A program made the translations under genes and the position numbers. The notes beneath the pieces were generated by a model, which was given only the letters and a program-made list of their open reading frames with translations, had not been told where the DNA came from and made no database searches. DNA of 55,869 nucleotides from DATFMH01 sp035267045 (lineage in GTDB: Bacteria; Bacteroidota; Rhodothermia; Balneolales; DATFMH01): positions 1 to 55,869 of the forward strand of contig DATFMH010000029.1 in NCBI GenBank assembly GCA_035267045.1. Direction: 5' to 3'. This document shows, piece by piece, positions 26,742 through 37,025 of this stretch. The stretch's first letter is position 1. Each line of letters begins with the position of its first letter.

Positions 26742-26815
26742 GCCTGAAATTAAATATACTTTGTTATAATTTTGTTTGAATAACGACTTCGGTATATGAT
26801 AAATAATTACGAGAA

Positions 26816-27625
26816 TTACCCAACCTGAGAACCATTATTACTTACCTGTTCTGATATTTTACCATATCGTCGTTCTCTTTTCTGATAGGAAGCTATGGCT
26901 TCATACAACTCATCACGCCTGAAGTCAGGCCAGAATGTTTCTGTTATGTAAAACTCCGAATAAGCCAGTTGCCATAGTAAAAAATTACTTATGCGATACT
27001 CTCCGCTTGTTCTTATAATTAAATCCGGATCGGGTTCATTACCCGTAGACAGATTACCCCCAATCATACCGGAGGTTATTTCATCGGGTTTAAGCTCGCC
27101 ATCGGCTACTTTCTGTGCAAGTTTCTGAACAGCTTGTGTTATATCCCATCTGCCGGAATAGCTCAAGGCCAGACATAATTCCATGCGTTTATTGTCTTTT
27201 GTCATTTCCATTGCTTCCTGCAACTCAAGACGGCATTTTGCCGGAAACCTGTCTATTTGGCCAATTGCTGTTAACCGAATATCATTTTCATTCAATTTAC
27301 GGGCTTCTTTACGAAGGGTTTTAATCAAGATCTGCATTAATGCACTAACCTCGTGCATTGGACGTTTCCAGTTTTCGGTGGAAAAAGCATAGAGAGTCAG
27401 ATATTTAACTCCCAACTGGGCACTGGCCTCGGTGATATCCCGTACGGAATCGACACCTACTTTATGGCCATATACCCGAAGATTTCCTTTATGTTTCGCC
27501 CATCGACCATTGCCATCCATAATAATGGCGATATGATCCGGGATTTCTCCGGAAGCTTTAAGTTGTGATTGCTTGAGTCGATCCTCTTCAGTTTGAGAAT
27601 CTTTATTTAACGATATTGCTTTCAC
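26816..27625 (-). CDS. uppS: Isoprenyl transferase UppS (undecaprenyl diphosphate synthase)
   Basis: Makes the C55 lipid carrier for peptidoglycan by cis-prenyl chain elongation. The catalytic Asp37 lies in AIIMDGNGRWAK, with GHKVGVDSVRDI, TLYAFSTENWKRP and the C-terminal PDLIIRTSGEYRISNFLLWQLAYSE region (given approximately, residues 189-213). Length 269, with about 25 additional residues at the N-terminus. The start codon is GTG. It lies 73 bp after ribH and 74 bp before bamA, in the same orientation, the common uppS-bamA arrangement. Confidence 0.97.
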   Translation of the reverse strand: MKAISLNKDSQTEEDRLKQSQLKASGEIPDHIAIIMDGNGRWAKHKGNLRVYGHKVGVDSVRDITEASAQLGVKYLTLYAFSTENWKRPMHEVSALMQILIKTLRKEARKLNENDIRLTAIGQIDRFPAKCRLELQEAMEMTKDNKRMELCLALSYSGRWDITQAVQKLAQKVADGELKPDEITSGMIGGNLSTGNEPDPDLIIRTSGEYRISNFLLWQLAYSEFYITETFWPDFRRDELYEAIASYQKRERRYGKISEQVSNNGSQVG

Positions 27626-27698
27626 AAAGGGTTTTTTACAGTTCTAAATTACAGAAATTCATATTAGAATTTTATTAAAGCGAATTCAAGCCCTAATC

Positions 27699-28172
27699 TC
27701 ATTGATTTATTTTATTTATTAATGAAATCATCTCCAGAAGTGCCGAGGAGGCCTCTTCACCTTTATTACCTGCTTTCGTTCCTGAACGCTCTATAGCCTG
27801 ATCTATTGTATCTGTTGTTAAAACTCCAAAAGTTACCGGCTTGCCTGAAGATAAATTAAGCTGGCTTATACCATTATTAACGGCATTACAAACGTAATCG
27901 AAATGGGGAGTGGCACCACGAATAACAGCTCCAAGACAAACGATACCGTCAAATTTACCTGTATCTAATAGCGTTTGTGCTGTCAATGGTATCTCATAAG
28001 CTCCCGGACAATTAACCACTGTTATATTTTCTTCCGGAATTCCATGTCTTATCAATGATTTAACAGCCCCATCCTTCAAGCGCCCGGTTATGAATTCATT
28101 CCACCGAGACACAACAAGGGCAACATTGACATCATGCTCTTCAAATGAACCTTCTATGGTTTTTACTCCCAT
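27699..28172 (-). CDS. ribH: 6,7-dimethyl-8-ribityllumazine synthase RibH
   Basis: Penultimate enzyme of riboflavin synthesis, forming icosahedral or pentameric shells. Motifs: VVSRWNEFIT for substrate binding, PGAYEIPL, GAVIRGATPHFDYVC with catalytic His90, and FGVLTTDTIDQAIERSG. Length 157. It is an isolated rib gene within an envelope operon, 15 bp after the PHP gene; the other rib genes are not in the window. Confidence 0.97.
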   Translation of the reverse strand: MGVKTIEGSFEEHDVNVALVVSRWNEFITGRLKDGAVKSLIRHGIPEENITVVNCPGAYEIPLTAQTLLDTGKFDGIVCLGAVIRGATPHFDYVCNAVNNGISQLNLSSGKPVTFGVLTTDTIDQAIERSGTKAGNKGEEASSALLEMISLINKINQ

Positions 28173-28187
28173 TTTATGATAATTTTG

Positions 28188-29042
28188 TTATAAAGATGAA
28201 TGAAAATGCTTACGATCCAAACTATAATCTACTAAATGTTTTGCAATTGAAGAATTTACTGCGATTACACCAAAATTGAATTTATCATCAAATTTGGTAT
28301 CATGAAAATCGCTGCCGCCGGTTTTTAATAAATTATTTTTTTCAGCCAATTGCTCATATTTTTTTTGAAGCTCATAATCATGGCTCGGATGAATATATTC
28401 AAAACCATCGATCCCAAGACTGATGAATTTTTCCAGGTCCCTGTCACTGTAATTTCTTGACGGATGAGCAAGGATAACGACCCCGTTTGCATCATGAACC
28501 AAACGTATCACTTCTTCAACAGATTTATACTCACATTTGTAATAGGCCGGAGCGTGATTGCCTAAATAACGAATAAATGCTACTTTTTGATTTGAGACAA
28601 AACCTTTTTCAACCATAACAGCCGCGATATGGGGCCGTGTTATCACACCTCTTCCGGCCATAGCTTTGACTTCATCATAGGTGATATCAAAACCTAATTT
28701 ATTCAGTTTTTCAATAATTTTACCGGCGCGATCAATTCTAATTTTACTCTGACTATACAGGAAGGATGTAAGCTTTTCATTATCGAGGTCAAAACAATAT
28801 GCAAGCAAATGGCATTCTTCATCCTCATAGTCGGATGTAATTTCCACACCCGGTATCATCTCGATGCCTAATTTCTCCGCTTCCGGTAATGCCTCCTTAT
28901 ACCCCTTTATCGTATCATGATCAGTGATAGAAATGATTTCCAAATCTTTTTGTAATGCGAGGTTTACTATTTCAACGGGAGTTAATCTACCATCTGATGC
29001 AGTTGTATGTATGTGGAGGTCAGCTTTTTTCAATTTATTCAT
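28188..29042 (-). CDS. PHP-domain phosphoesterase (RNase AM/TrpH-like)
   Basis: Metal-dependent hydrolase of the PHP family. Conserved ligands: DLHIHTTASDG (His10, His12), ITDHDT, GVEIT, then HPSRNY and the C-terminal GGSDFHD. Length 284 and these motifs match the E. coli RNase AM (YciV/TrpH) type, which acts as a 5'-3' exonuclease or 3',5'-bisphosphate phosphatase. The exact substrate here is inference. Its ATG overlaps the ctpA stop by one base. Confidence 0.88.
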   Translation of the reverse strand: MNKLKKADLHIHTTASDGRLTPVEIVNLALQKDLEIISITDHDTIKGYKEALPEAEKLGIEMIPGVEITSDYEDEECHLLAYCFDLDNEKLTSFLYSQSKIRIDRAGKIIEKLNKLGFDITYDEVKAMAGRGVITRPHIAAVMVEKGFVSNQKVAFIRYLGNHAPAYYKCEYKSVEEVIRLVHDANGVVILAHPSRNYSDRDLEKFISLGIDGFEYIHPSHDYELQKKYEQLAEKNNLLKTGGSDFHDTKFDDKFNFGVIAVNSSIAKHLVDYSLDRKHFHSSL

Positions 29043-30703
29043 TAATTCTTAACAGCAAGTATCTTGTTGTACTCTGGTCGATTGTTCAACACTTTTACAG
29101 CCATTCGAATATACGTATCAAACTGCAATTCTGCTTCTATCTTTCCCTTCGTACCTTTGTACCTCGATACCAACTCTAAATATAATTGTTTTTTTATACC
29201 AGGAGCTTCTCGCTTCATTTCTTCATTATTACGAATAGCTACAAGTTGCTCCAAATCATTTAAATTTGTTTTTGCTTTTTCTTCAATTGCCGGATCCTTT
29301 AATTGTTCCCGTAAATGGGCAATCATCTGTCCGGCCGGCGTTTGCAATGAGAATTTTTTCTCTTTAATAAACTTTCTAAACGAATCGTATAACGAATCGC
29401 TACTTTGCTTAACATTAAAATCCTTGTGTTTAGCTACATATTCATTTGCATAAAAGAAATACAAACTATGTTGTTGCAAAGCAATTTCCAATAATTTTTC
29501 TTTATGTTCTTTTATGTAAACATCCGGCTCAATACCCGTACCATCAAAAACAGTTCGACCATTTCGGGTTTTAAATGCTCTTCTAAGTGAATCGGGGATT
29601 TTACTTGCCCCATTACTTACATTTTCATCATGATTATAATTGATAGCCTGTATGCATCTTCCGCTTGGAGTATAATATTTAGCAGTCGTAATTTTCAAGG
29701 CCGTATTGTAGGACAAGGGCTTAATTACCTGAACCAATCCTTTACCAAAGCTATTATCTCCAATAATGACGGCCCTGTCAAGATCCTGTAATGCCCCTGC
29801 AACAATTTCGGAGGCACTTGCGCTACCATTGTTCTGTAATACAACTAATGGTTTAGAACCATATAATGGCATCTCAGATGAATAATAAGGCGTATTACTT
29901 TCGACTTCCCTACCCTTAATCCTTACAATTTCAAGGCCCGGTTTTACAAATAGATCAACAGTCTTGACTGCTTCGGATAATAATCCGCCGGGATTATTTC
30001 TCAAGTCCAGTATAAGTCCATCCAGCCTGGATTGCTTTTGTAAGTTTTTTATCGCCTCAGTTACTTCCTCAGCTGTATTTTCAGAAAAGTGGCTGATAAG
30101 AATATAACCTATGGTCTTACTACTATCAGTAAATCCATAATACTTAACATTATGTATAATAATTTCTTCACGGATAAGATCGAATGTCAACGGTTGGTCC
30201 ACACCATAACGTTTTATCGTCAAACTAAGATTGGTACCTGCTTCACCTCTGAGTTGATTTTGAAGTTCCTCTGGTGATAATTCTTCGATCGATTGTCCAT
30301 TAACCGACAAGATGATATCACCGGCTTTAACACCTTTACGATAAGCGGGATAACCATCCAGAGGTGCTATAACGACCAGGTTGCCTCCTCTGGCACCAAC
30401 TTCCAGCCCCACTCCGGCATATTTACCTTTCGTGATAATATTTATTTCCTGGTTATCCGATTCGTCGATAAATACAGTATACGGATCGAGTGTCTGCAGT
30501 ACGGCATCCACCGCGGTACCCATCAATTTTGGGGGATCTATCTTATCAACATAATTCAGGGATACTTCACGAAAAACATCACCAAAAATGGTCAGGCTTT
30601 TCTTAATCTGAAAAAAGACGTCAGAATAGGTATAACCAACACTGGTGACAGCCACCAATACTATGGCGATAATGGCTATATAACGCCTTTTCCAAAATTT
30701 CAT
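29042..30703 (-). CDS. C-terminal processing peptidase (S41, CtpA/Prc family)
   Basis: Periplasmic serine protease anchored by an N-terminal hydrophobic segment (residues 8-25). A PDZ domain spans about 85-175 (GVGLEVG, AYRKGVKAGDIILSVNG). The S41 core contains LILDLRNNPGG, the nucleophile motif SASASE at 294-299, and Lys321 in FGKGLVQ, the Ser-Lys dyad. After residue 400 there is a helical tail of about 150 residues. Length 553. Such proteases trim or degrade envelope proteins and can control wall hydrolases. It lies 17 bp after the lytic transglycosylase gene. Confidence 0.93.
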   Translation of the reverse strand: MKFWKRRYIAIIAIVLVAVTSVGYTYSDVFFQIKKSLTIFGDVFREVSLNYVDKIDPPKLMGTAVDAVLQTLDPYTVFIDESDNQEINIITKGKYAGVGLEVGARGGNLVVIAPLDGYPAYRKGVKAGDIILSVNGQSIEELSPEELQNQLRGEAGTNLSLTIKRYGVDQPLTFDLIREEIIIHNVKYYGFTDSSKTIGYILISHFSENTAEEVTEAIKNLQKQSRLDGLILDLRNNPGGLLSEAVKTVDLFVKPGLEIVRIKGREVESNTPYYSSEMPLYGSKPLVVLQNNGSASASEIVAGALQDLDRAVIIGDNSFGKGLVQVIKPLSYNTALKITTAKYYTPSGRCIQAINYNHDENVSNGASKIPDSLRRAFKTRNGRTVFDGTGIEPDVYIKEHKEKLLEIALQQHSLYFFYANEYVAKHKDFNVKQSSDSLYDSFRKFIKEKKFSLQTPAGQMIAHLREQLKDPAIEEKAKTNLNDLEQLVAIRNNEEMKREAPGIKKQLYLELVSRYKGTKGKIEAELQFDTYIRMAVKVLNNRPEYNKILAVKN

Positions 30704-30720
30704 ATTCCATTTTCTCCCGG

Positions 30721-32712
30721 TCAGTCATTCCGTTTAATCAGAATTGTTTGACCCACATATATTCTTGATGAATGTAAATGATTAATACGCTTTAATTCAT
30801 GTATTGAAGTATTATATGCATTGGCGATATCCGAGAGATTATCATTCTTCTTAACAGTATATTTAATGTATTTTCCTGAATTAGCAAGTCTTACATTCGA
30901 TTTACCACCCTTTTTCTCTCTTGCCTGCTTGGCTGCAAAAGACATACGATTAACCTTTGCATAGTAGCTTTTCTTTGAGGACGGTACATAAATACGTAAT
31001 TTTTGTCCAACTCTAATTAAATTACCGGTATGATTCCATGATCTTATTTTCCATGCATATGTATTATACCACTCTGCAATATAACCAATATTATCACCTT
31101 TTTTAACGGTATAATACAATAAAGAAGAATGGGAAGGATGTGAATATCGGGATCGTCTTTTAGAAACCGTATACCGGGTATTACCATTTATCAACGAGGG
31201 TTCATTAGCCGAAATTTTAATATTACTGCTTGGTGGTAACGGTATCGCAATTTTTTGTCCGGGATAAATAATACGTGATAAATTTTTATTTGCTGCAAAT
31301 AACGCCCTTACGGAAGTACCATACCTGCTTGCAATATGTCCAAGTGTTTCCCCGCGTTTAACAGTATGTACCAGAACCTGGCGTTTTTGGGAACTGGGAA
31401 CATTCTTATATTTGGCAAGGAATGTTTGCTTATCACCAGCCGGTATTTTCAAAGGATAGGCATCTTTACCCGGAGGTGTGGCCCATCGTAATAACTCAGG
31501 ATTCATATCTTTGAGTGAATCGGTTGTAATACCTGCACATTTAGCGAGAATACCCAGATCAACGGATCCTTTTATTTTTACAATATCATACTGATATGGT
31601 GTTTCCCCATAGTCTTTTTTAAACCCAAATTGCTTGGGATGTGTGGCAATAATAGTTGTGGCAATATATGATGGAACATAACCCCTGGTCTCTCTGGGGA
31701 GGTAATGATATATCTTCCAGTAATTTTCAACTCCATTGCTGGCTCGTATGGCTCGTTTTATTCTGTATGGACTAACATTATAGTCTGCAATAGCCAAGTG
31801 CCAATTACCCCATAATTTATACAAATCCTTTAAATAGGCTGCAGCCGCTTTAGTAGCTTTAACCGGATCACGCCGTTCATCGATCCACCAGTTAACTTCC
31901 AGCCCATACATTTTAGCGGTAGATCGAATAAACTGCCACATTCCCACAGCCCTGGCCCTGCTGCGTGCGTAGGGTACTAATCCGCTTTCAATCATGGACA
32001 TATAAACCAAATCGGTTGGGATACCTTCCTGCTTAAATATCTTTTTCATCATAGGCAGGTATACTTGTGCCCTCTGTAACCACCGCTGCATGACTTCCGG
32101 ATGCTTAATCCACAAATAGGCAAGATGATTTTTAACCTGTTTATTAATCGGAAGAGGTACAGGAGATTTATTTTCTTTTATGTGATCCGGCAATACAAAA
32201 TAGTCTTCATTGAACCAATTATTATCTTCCGAAAACATCTCATCCCTGATGGCAAAAATATCACCCTTTTCTTCATTAACGGGTTGAGAAATACCGTAGA
32301 ACTCCTGGTATTCGGTCATTACCGTGCGGTATAACTCTGTAAATCGCCTGTCAGATTGAACTTCAGGATAATCATCCAACATTTTTTGGATGGATGACAA
32401 AGCCTGATTAATATACTTTTCAGCACTTAATGGATCATTGGATACCTGGGCCTCTAGCGCTAATACATGGATTTTATAGATATCCGCTATATTCTGAATA
32501 ATCTTTTTCTGATAACTGTTAAGCACCGGTAACGCTGAATGGCGAGCAAGGTTATCACTTTGACTGGGCTCAATAGGATTATTATAGGGTAACCGGACGT
32601 CCGGCATTGGAAGCATTTTTATTGTCGTATCACTCTTATCAACTGTTTGGCTAAAAACTTTCGTTTGACAGAGAAATAACGTGAAGAGCAGTAACGAGAC
32701 CTTTCTCAGCAT
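30721..32712 (-). CDS. MltD-like lytic transglycosylase with three LysM domains
   Basis: Exported murein hydrolase (signal peptide to about residue 21). The SLT domain at about 225-350 has the catalytic Glu242 in SMIESGLVPYA, then GMWQFIRSTAKMYGL and LAIADYNVSPYRIKRAI. Three LysM peptidoglycan-binding repeats lie near 447-492, 532-576 and 616-660 (KRGETLGHIASRYG, KKGDNIGYIAEWYN, KKNDNLSDIANAYN). Length 663. It appears to be the first gene of the long minus-strand run down to the Skp genes; the 263-bp spacer upstream should hold the promoter, though I saw no consensus match there. Confidence 0.93.
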   Translation of the reverse strand: MLRKVSLLLFTLFLCQTKVFSQTVDKSDTTIKMLPMPDVRLPYNNPIEPSQSDNLARHSALPVLNSYQKKIIQNIADIYKIHVLALEAQVSNDPLSAEKYINQALSSIQKMLDDYPEVQSDRRFTELYRTVMTEYQEFYGISQPVNEEKGDIFAIRDEMFSEDNNWFNEDYFVLPDHIKENKSPVPLPINKQVKNHLAYLWIKHPEVMQRWLQRAQVYLPMMKKIFKQEGIPTDLVYMSMIESGLVPYARSRARAVGMWQFIRSTAKMYGLEVNWWIDERRDPVKATKAAAAYLKDLYKLWGNWHLAIADYNVSPYRIKRAIRASNGVENYWKIYHYLPRETRGYVPSYIATTIIATHPKQFGFKKDYGETPYQYDIVKIKGSVDLGILAKCAGITTDSLKDMNPELLRWATPPGKDAYPLKIPAGDKQTFLAKYKNVPSSQKRQVLVHTVKRGETLGHIASRYGTSVRALFAANKNLSRIIYPGQKIAIPLPPSSNIKISANEPSLINGNTRYTVSKRRSRYSHPSHSSLLYYTVKKGDNIGYIAEWYNTYAWKIRSWNHTGNLIRVGQKLRIYVPSSKKSYYAKVNRMSFAAKQAREKKGGKSNVRLANSGKYIKYTVKKNDNLSDIANAYNTSIHELKRINHLHSSRIYVGQTILIKRND

Positions 32713-32975
32713 TCTAAACCGTTTTTAAATCTGGTATTAATATTTTACTTGGTAATAATCGAAGTGGGATAATGATTATTTGTGCTAAATATAATGAATC
32801 GTTCGTACAGCACGAAACAATAATACCCACTTTTTATACGAATTTCGAAAAAAGTTACTTTTTCAGTCTACATTAACGGTCAATTATATATACGAACCTT
32901 ATAAGATGATAATATATAATATATTTACACCGCACCCTTTAATTTAACCTATTTTAAGAAAAAAATGTGATCAAC

Positions 32976-34679
32976 TCAAAGTGTAGTGCCATTTGAATGT
33001 GTTGCACGTTCATGTCCGGTCCACTTCTGAACTATAGGCATTCGTCGTCCTATACCAAATGCTTTTGGACTGACACGAAAACCCGGAGCCGCCTGTCTGC
33101 GCTTATACTCATTCAAATCGACCATACGTACTATTTTTTCTACAATTTCAGAATCATATCCCATGGATATGATCTCTTTTTGTGAGCGCTGTTCTTCTAT
33201 ATAAGCTTTTAGTATACCATCAAGCAGTTCATATTCCGGAAGCGAATCGGTATCTTTCTGATCAGGACGTAGTTCAGCGCTTGGTGCCTTATTGATGATC
33301 GTTTCCGGGATCACTTCTTTTTTATAGTAATCGGAATTCAACCATCGGCTGATATCATAAACTTCTGTTTTATAAATATCAGAGATAACAGACACGCCAC
33401 CGGCCATATCACCATATAAGGTGCAATAACCTACGGCCATTTCTGATTTATTTCCAGTATTTAATACCATATATCCAAATTTATTTGAAATCGACATGAG
33501 AATTACCCCTCTTGTCCTGCTTTGGATATTTTCTTCCGCTACATTAAACTCCGTACCTTTAAATAAAGGATCTAAGGCATCCAGATAGGCATCATATATT
33601 TTCTTAATCGCTAACTCATGAATCTCCATACCCAGATTTCCCGCTAATAGTTGTGAATCGGTAATACTACCTCCGGATGAGAACTTAGATGGCATCGTAA
33701 CGCCCATAACCATATCGGCACCAAGTGCTTCAGTTGCAATAGCAGCAACAAGTGCGGAATCGATGCCTCCGCTTAACCCAACAATCACCTTTTTAGCAAC
33801 TTTTAATTTATTCATATAATCTCTTAAACCAAGAACCAGTGCGCGAAATAACCGTTCTTCACTTCCCATATTCGAACCTTGCCGGTTCGTAACAGGTTCT
33901 ACCGTCATATCGGTTTCATTCAAACGGGCATCGATATAGTCTTCCTCAAACAAGCAAGCCCGTTCACATAGTGAACCATCTGCATTCAGGATTGTAGAAT
34001 CACCGTCAAAAATTATTTCAGTATTGGCACCTACCTGATTTGCATAAAATATGGGCATCTTCAACCCCATAACATGTCCCTTTAACATTTTTAAACGTAA
34101 TTCGGGCTTACGTTTGGTGAATGGAGATGCCGAAATATTTATTAAAGCCTGTGCACCTGCATCTTTTAGTTTTTTTGCAGGTGCAATATTATAGAGATGA
34201 TATTCATATTCATTTTGATGATTCCATATATCTTCACAAATGGTCAAACCAAATCGTATTCCTTTAAAATCAATTGGTTCCCATTCTTCATTAGCTTCAA
34301 AATATCTATACTCATCAAATACATCATATGTCGGTAGCAATGTCTTGTGCACTTCAGCAAGTTTACGCCCTTTATGAGCCATAATGGCGGCATTATACAT
34401 TTTTCGGCCGGTAGGTTTCTGATTTGGCGTTATTGTGCCAAATATAAGGGCTGTCTCTTTTGTCAGAGCTATAATTTCCTCATTTACCTTATATACATAA
34501 TCTCGAAACGACTCCCGCTCTAATAAATCCATTGGCGGATATCCCAATAAACCCAGTTCGGGTAAAATCAACAGATCAATTCGATCGTTTTCAGCCAGAC
34601 GAAGAATATTAATAATTTTTTGCTTGTTTCCATCAATATCACCCACTATCGGGTTCAACTGAGCAACTCTGATATTCAT
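32976..34679 (-). CDS. nadE: Glutamine-dependent NAD+ synthetase
   Basis: Amidates NaAD to NAD+ using glutamine. The N-terminal nitrilase-like glutaminase domain (about 1-265) shows LILPELGLLGYPP with the catalytic Glu, KTLLPTYDVFDEYRYF with Lys, and GLTICEDIWN with Cys. The C-terminal synthetase has the PP-loop GLSGGIDSALVAA and the FNVAEENIQSRTRG and NKSEMAVGY signatures. Length 567 from ATG 34679; a TTG two codons earlier is less likely. It ends 263 bp from the mltD-like gene. Confidence 0.96.
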   Translation of the reverse strand: MNIRVAQLNPIVGDIDGNKQKIINILRLAENDRIDLLILPELGLLGYPPMDLLERESFRDYVYKVNEEIIALTKETALIFGTITPNQKPTGRKMYNAAIMAHKGRKLAEVHKTLLPTYDVFDEYRYFEANEEWEPIDFKGIRFGLTICEDIWNHQNEYEYHLYNIAPAKKLKDAGAQALINISASPFTKRKPELRLKMLKGHVMGLKMPIFYANQVGANTEIIFDGDSTILNADGSLCERACLFEEDYIDARLNETDMTVEPVTNRQGSNMGSEERLFRALVLGLRDYMNKLKVAKKVIVGLSGGIDSALVAAIATEALGADMVMGVTMPSKFSSGGSITDSQLLAGNLGMEIHELAIKKIYDAYLDALDPLFKGTEFNVAEENIQSRTRGVILMSISNKFGYMVLNTGNKSEMAVGYCTLYGDMAGGVSVISDIYKTEVYDISRWLNSDYYKKEVIPETIINKAPSAELRPDQKDTDSLPEYELLDGILKAYIEEQRSQKEIISMGYDSEIVEKIVRMVDLNEYKRRQAAPGFRVSPKAFGIGRRMPIVQKWTGHERATHSNGTTL

Positions 34680-34710
34680 AATCAATAATTAAAATTATTT
34701 TTAAAAATAG

Positions 34711-36378
34711 TTACATCTTACTATAAACTTTTTTACCGGCCAGCCACGTTTCAAGTACCTTAATTTTCCAGATATCACTTTCAGGTATCTTAAAATAGTC
34801 TTTATCCACCAGAATGAAGTCCGCCCATTTACCCTTTTCAAGGCTTCCGATAATGTTCTCCTGATGCTGGGCATATGCAGCGTTTATAGTAAATGCCTTA
34901 AAAGCCTGCAAACGGGATAACTTTTCTTCGGGATACCAGCCACCAGGCGGATTACCGGTCGTGTCTTCTCGTGTAACAGCTGCGTAAAGGCCAAAAAACG
35001 GATTGGCTGACTCAACAGGAAAATCAGAACCGCCAGCTACAACAGTGCCTTGTTTTTCGAAGGTCTGCCATGCATAAGCTCCCTTCATTCTGCCTTTGCC
35101 AATGCGATCTACCGCCATATTTTTATCACTGGTGGCATGCGTAGGCTGCATCGAAGCGATTAGGTGTAATGATTTGAACCGCGGTATATCTTCCGGTGCC
35201 ACTACCTGTGCATGTTCCACCCTGTTTCGAAGGCCGTGTTCACCATATTTCTTTTCGGCTTGTCCAAAAGCATCCAGGACTTCACGATTTGCACGATCGC
35301 CAATCGCATGAATGTTAACCTGATATCCTTTTGATACCGCCGTATCCACCATTTTATTCAACTCATCCTGCGTATGGAATAACAAGCCTTTATTTCCCGG
35401 ATCATCAGAATAAGGTCGCAGCATCGCGGCCCCACGACTGCCAAGTGCGCCATCAGAATAAATTTTTACACTTTGTAATGACAATAAATCATTTCCATAA
35501 CTGGTAACCGGACCGTTTTTCGAGAGTATTTTGAAGTCGGGTTCCTGCATAAGAATCATGGCGTAAATCCGGCTGGTCATCTTTCTTTGATCCACAAATT
35601 TTTTGTAGAGATTATACGTTGAGACCGGTATCCCGGCATCGCCCACACTGGTTAACCCTACTTCTCGCAATCTGTCTAAGGCTTCTTCAAGAGCCAGGGA
35701 ATCTTCATGTTCCGTTCGGGCCGGTAGTATTTTTTCCATGAGATCCATAGCGTGATCTACTAAAATACCTGTTGGATTACCATTTGTATCACGCATTATT
35801 TTACCGCCGACCGGATCCTTCGTATCCTTAGTCAAGTGCGCTTCTTCAAGCGCCTTTGAATTAGCCCATCCTGCATGTCCATCTACTCTAACGAGCCAAA
35901 CCGGTCGATCCGAAACGATATTATCCAATTCTTTGGCTGTTGGGAATTTATCTTCGGTCCACAATTCCTGATTCCAACCTCTGCCCCGAATCCAGTTTAA
36001 ATCAGGATATTTTTTGTCATAATCGGCCACACGCTGAAGAGCATCACTCAAAGACCGTGTTCCCACTAAATCAACATCCAGACGTGAGTACCCGAGTCCT
36101 AATACATGTCCGTGTGCGTCAATAAGTCCGGGTAGTAATACTTTACCACCTCCATCATAACTTTTAGCATCCGGGTATTTATCTTTTAATAATTCATAAT
36201 TTCCCTGATCCAATACCTTACCGTTTGCAAACGCCATAGCATTAAATGATATAAGACTATCGCCTTGTATTGTATAACCTGTTATATTATGTATAATCAT
36301 AGTTTTACTTTTGTCTTTTTGACAAGCTATCATTGATATCAGAAAAATGGTTATGAGAAACAGAAATTTTGAATTCAT
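34711..36378 (-). CDS. Lipoprotein amidohydrolase (YtcJ-like metal-dependent hydrolase)
   Basis: Member of the amidohydrolase superfamily, COG1574 type. The metal ligands His89 and His91 are in DAHGHVLGLG; further metal-site regions are VNIHAIGDRANREVLD, HAQVV and GGSDFPVES. The N-terminus is a lipoprotein signal with Cys19 (ISMIAC), so the enzyme faces the periplasm or outer membrane, whereas many homologues are also secreted. Substrate unknown; family members are only loosely defined. It lies upstream of nadE by 31 bp and may be co-transcribed with it. Confidence 0.87.
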   Translation of the reverse strand: MNSKFLFLITIFLISMIACQKDKSKTMIIHNITGYTIQGDSLISFNAMAFANGKVLDQGNYELLKDKYPDAKSYDGGGKVLLPGLIDAHGHVLGLGYSRLDVDLVGTRSLSDALQRVADYDKKYPDLNWIRGRGWNQELWTEDKFPTAKELDNIVSDRPVWLVRVDGHAGWANSKALEEAHLTKDTKDPVGGKIMRDTNGNPTGILVDHAMDLMEKILPARTEHEDSLALEEALDRLREVGLTSVGDAGIPVSTYNLYKKFVDQRKMTSRIYAMILMQEPDFKILSKNGPVTSYGNDLLSLQSVKIYSDGALGSRGAAMLRPYSDDPGNKGLLFHTQDELNKMVDTAVSKGYQVNIHAIGDRANREVLDAFGQAEKKYGEHGLRNRVEHAQVVAPEDIPRFKSLHLIASMQPTHATSDKNMAVDRIGKGRMKGAYAWQTFEKQGTVVAGGSDFPVESANPFFGLYAAVTREDTTGNPPGGWYPEEKLSRLQAFKAFTINAAYAQHQENIIGSLEKGKWADFILVDKDYFKIPESDIWKIKVLETWLAGKKVYSKM

Positions 36379-36467
36379 ACCACTACTCGATTAAGGGTTT
36401 GAGATAATGTACATAAGGTAATAAGAATTTATTTTTCTTTTCGATTTTTCACTTCATCATTAAAAAA

Positions 36468-36941
36468 ATGCAGGGTTTAGAAATTTCCCTTTACGATATC
36501 GACTTTACAAGATACGGGCGAACTGATGTTCACCGGCTGAAGGAAATAAACCGTATCATATTCAGCGAGGACCGTATAATCAATCAATATCATCATCCTG
36601 ATATATTAGTTTATTTAGCTACCTATAATGAGGTACCGGTTGGATTTAAAATAGGTTACGGACGAAGGAGTAAAGTTTATTACTCTGCCAAAGGCGGCGT
36701 TTTACCTGCCTTTCGGAAAAAGGGCATCGCTCGTAAGCTACTACATCTTATGATGTTTGATGCGTATCAATTGAAATATAAATTATTCAGTTATGACACA
36801 TTCCCGAATAAACACAAAGGGATGTTGATCCTTGGCCTTAATGAGGGTTTTAAGGTGACCGATGCCAAATGGAATGAATTATATCAGGATTATCAGATTC
36901 ATTTGGAATTAGATCTTAACGAGCGATTTGATAATCAGTGA
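36468..36941 (+). CDS. GNAT-family acetyltransferase
   Basis: 157-aa protein with a GNAT fold: VPVGFKIGYGRR strand region, the acetyl-CoA pyrophosphate loop in LPAFRKKGIARKLLHLMM (Q/R-x-x-G-x-A type), and a final KHKGMLILGLNEGFKVTDAKW segment. The acceptor cannot be read from the sequence. The gene is alone on the plus strand, with a terminator 18 bp after its stop. Confidence 0.85.
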   Translation: MQGLEISLYDIDFTRYGRTDVHRLKEINRIIFSEDRIINQYHHPDILVYLATYNEVPVGFKIGYGRRSKVYYSAKGGVLPAFRKKGIARKLLHLMMFDAYQLKYKLFSYDTFPNKHKGMLILGLNEGFKVTDAKWNELYQDYQIHLELDLNERFDNQ

Positions 36942-36958
36942 ATTTCTTATTTAAAATA

Positions 36959-36991
36959 AGATCCACAAAAAATTTAAAACTTTGTGGATCT
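36959..36991. terminator. Bidirectional terminator between GNAT and Nudix genes
   Basis: A perfect 11-bp inverted repeat, AGATCCACAAA (36959-36969) and TTTGTGGATCT (36981-36991), has an 11-nt AT-rich loop. It sits between convergent genes. T-tracts after the stem are poor on both strands, so its strength is uncertain. Confidence 0.65.
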
Positions 36992-37025
36992 GGTTCAAAC
37001 GCTTATTTCTTATCTCAAGGTAAAC

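Noticed and set aside
32795..32812. Inverted repeat TTCGT/ACGAA upstream of the mltD-like gene
   Set aside because: Only 5 bp per arm; too short to distinguish from chance in this AT-rich spacer.
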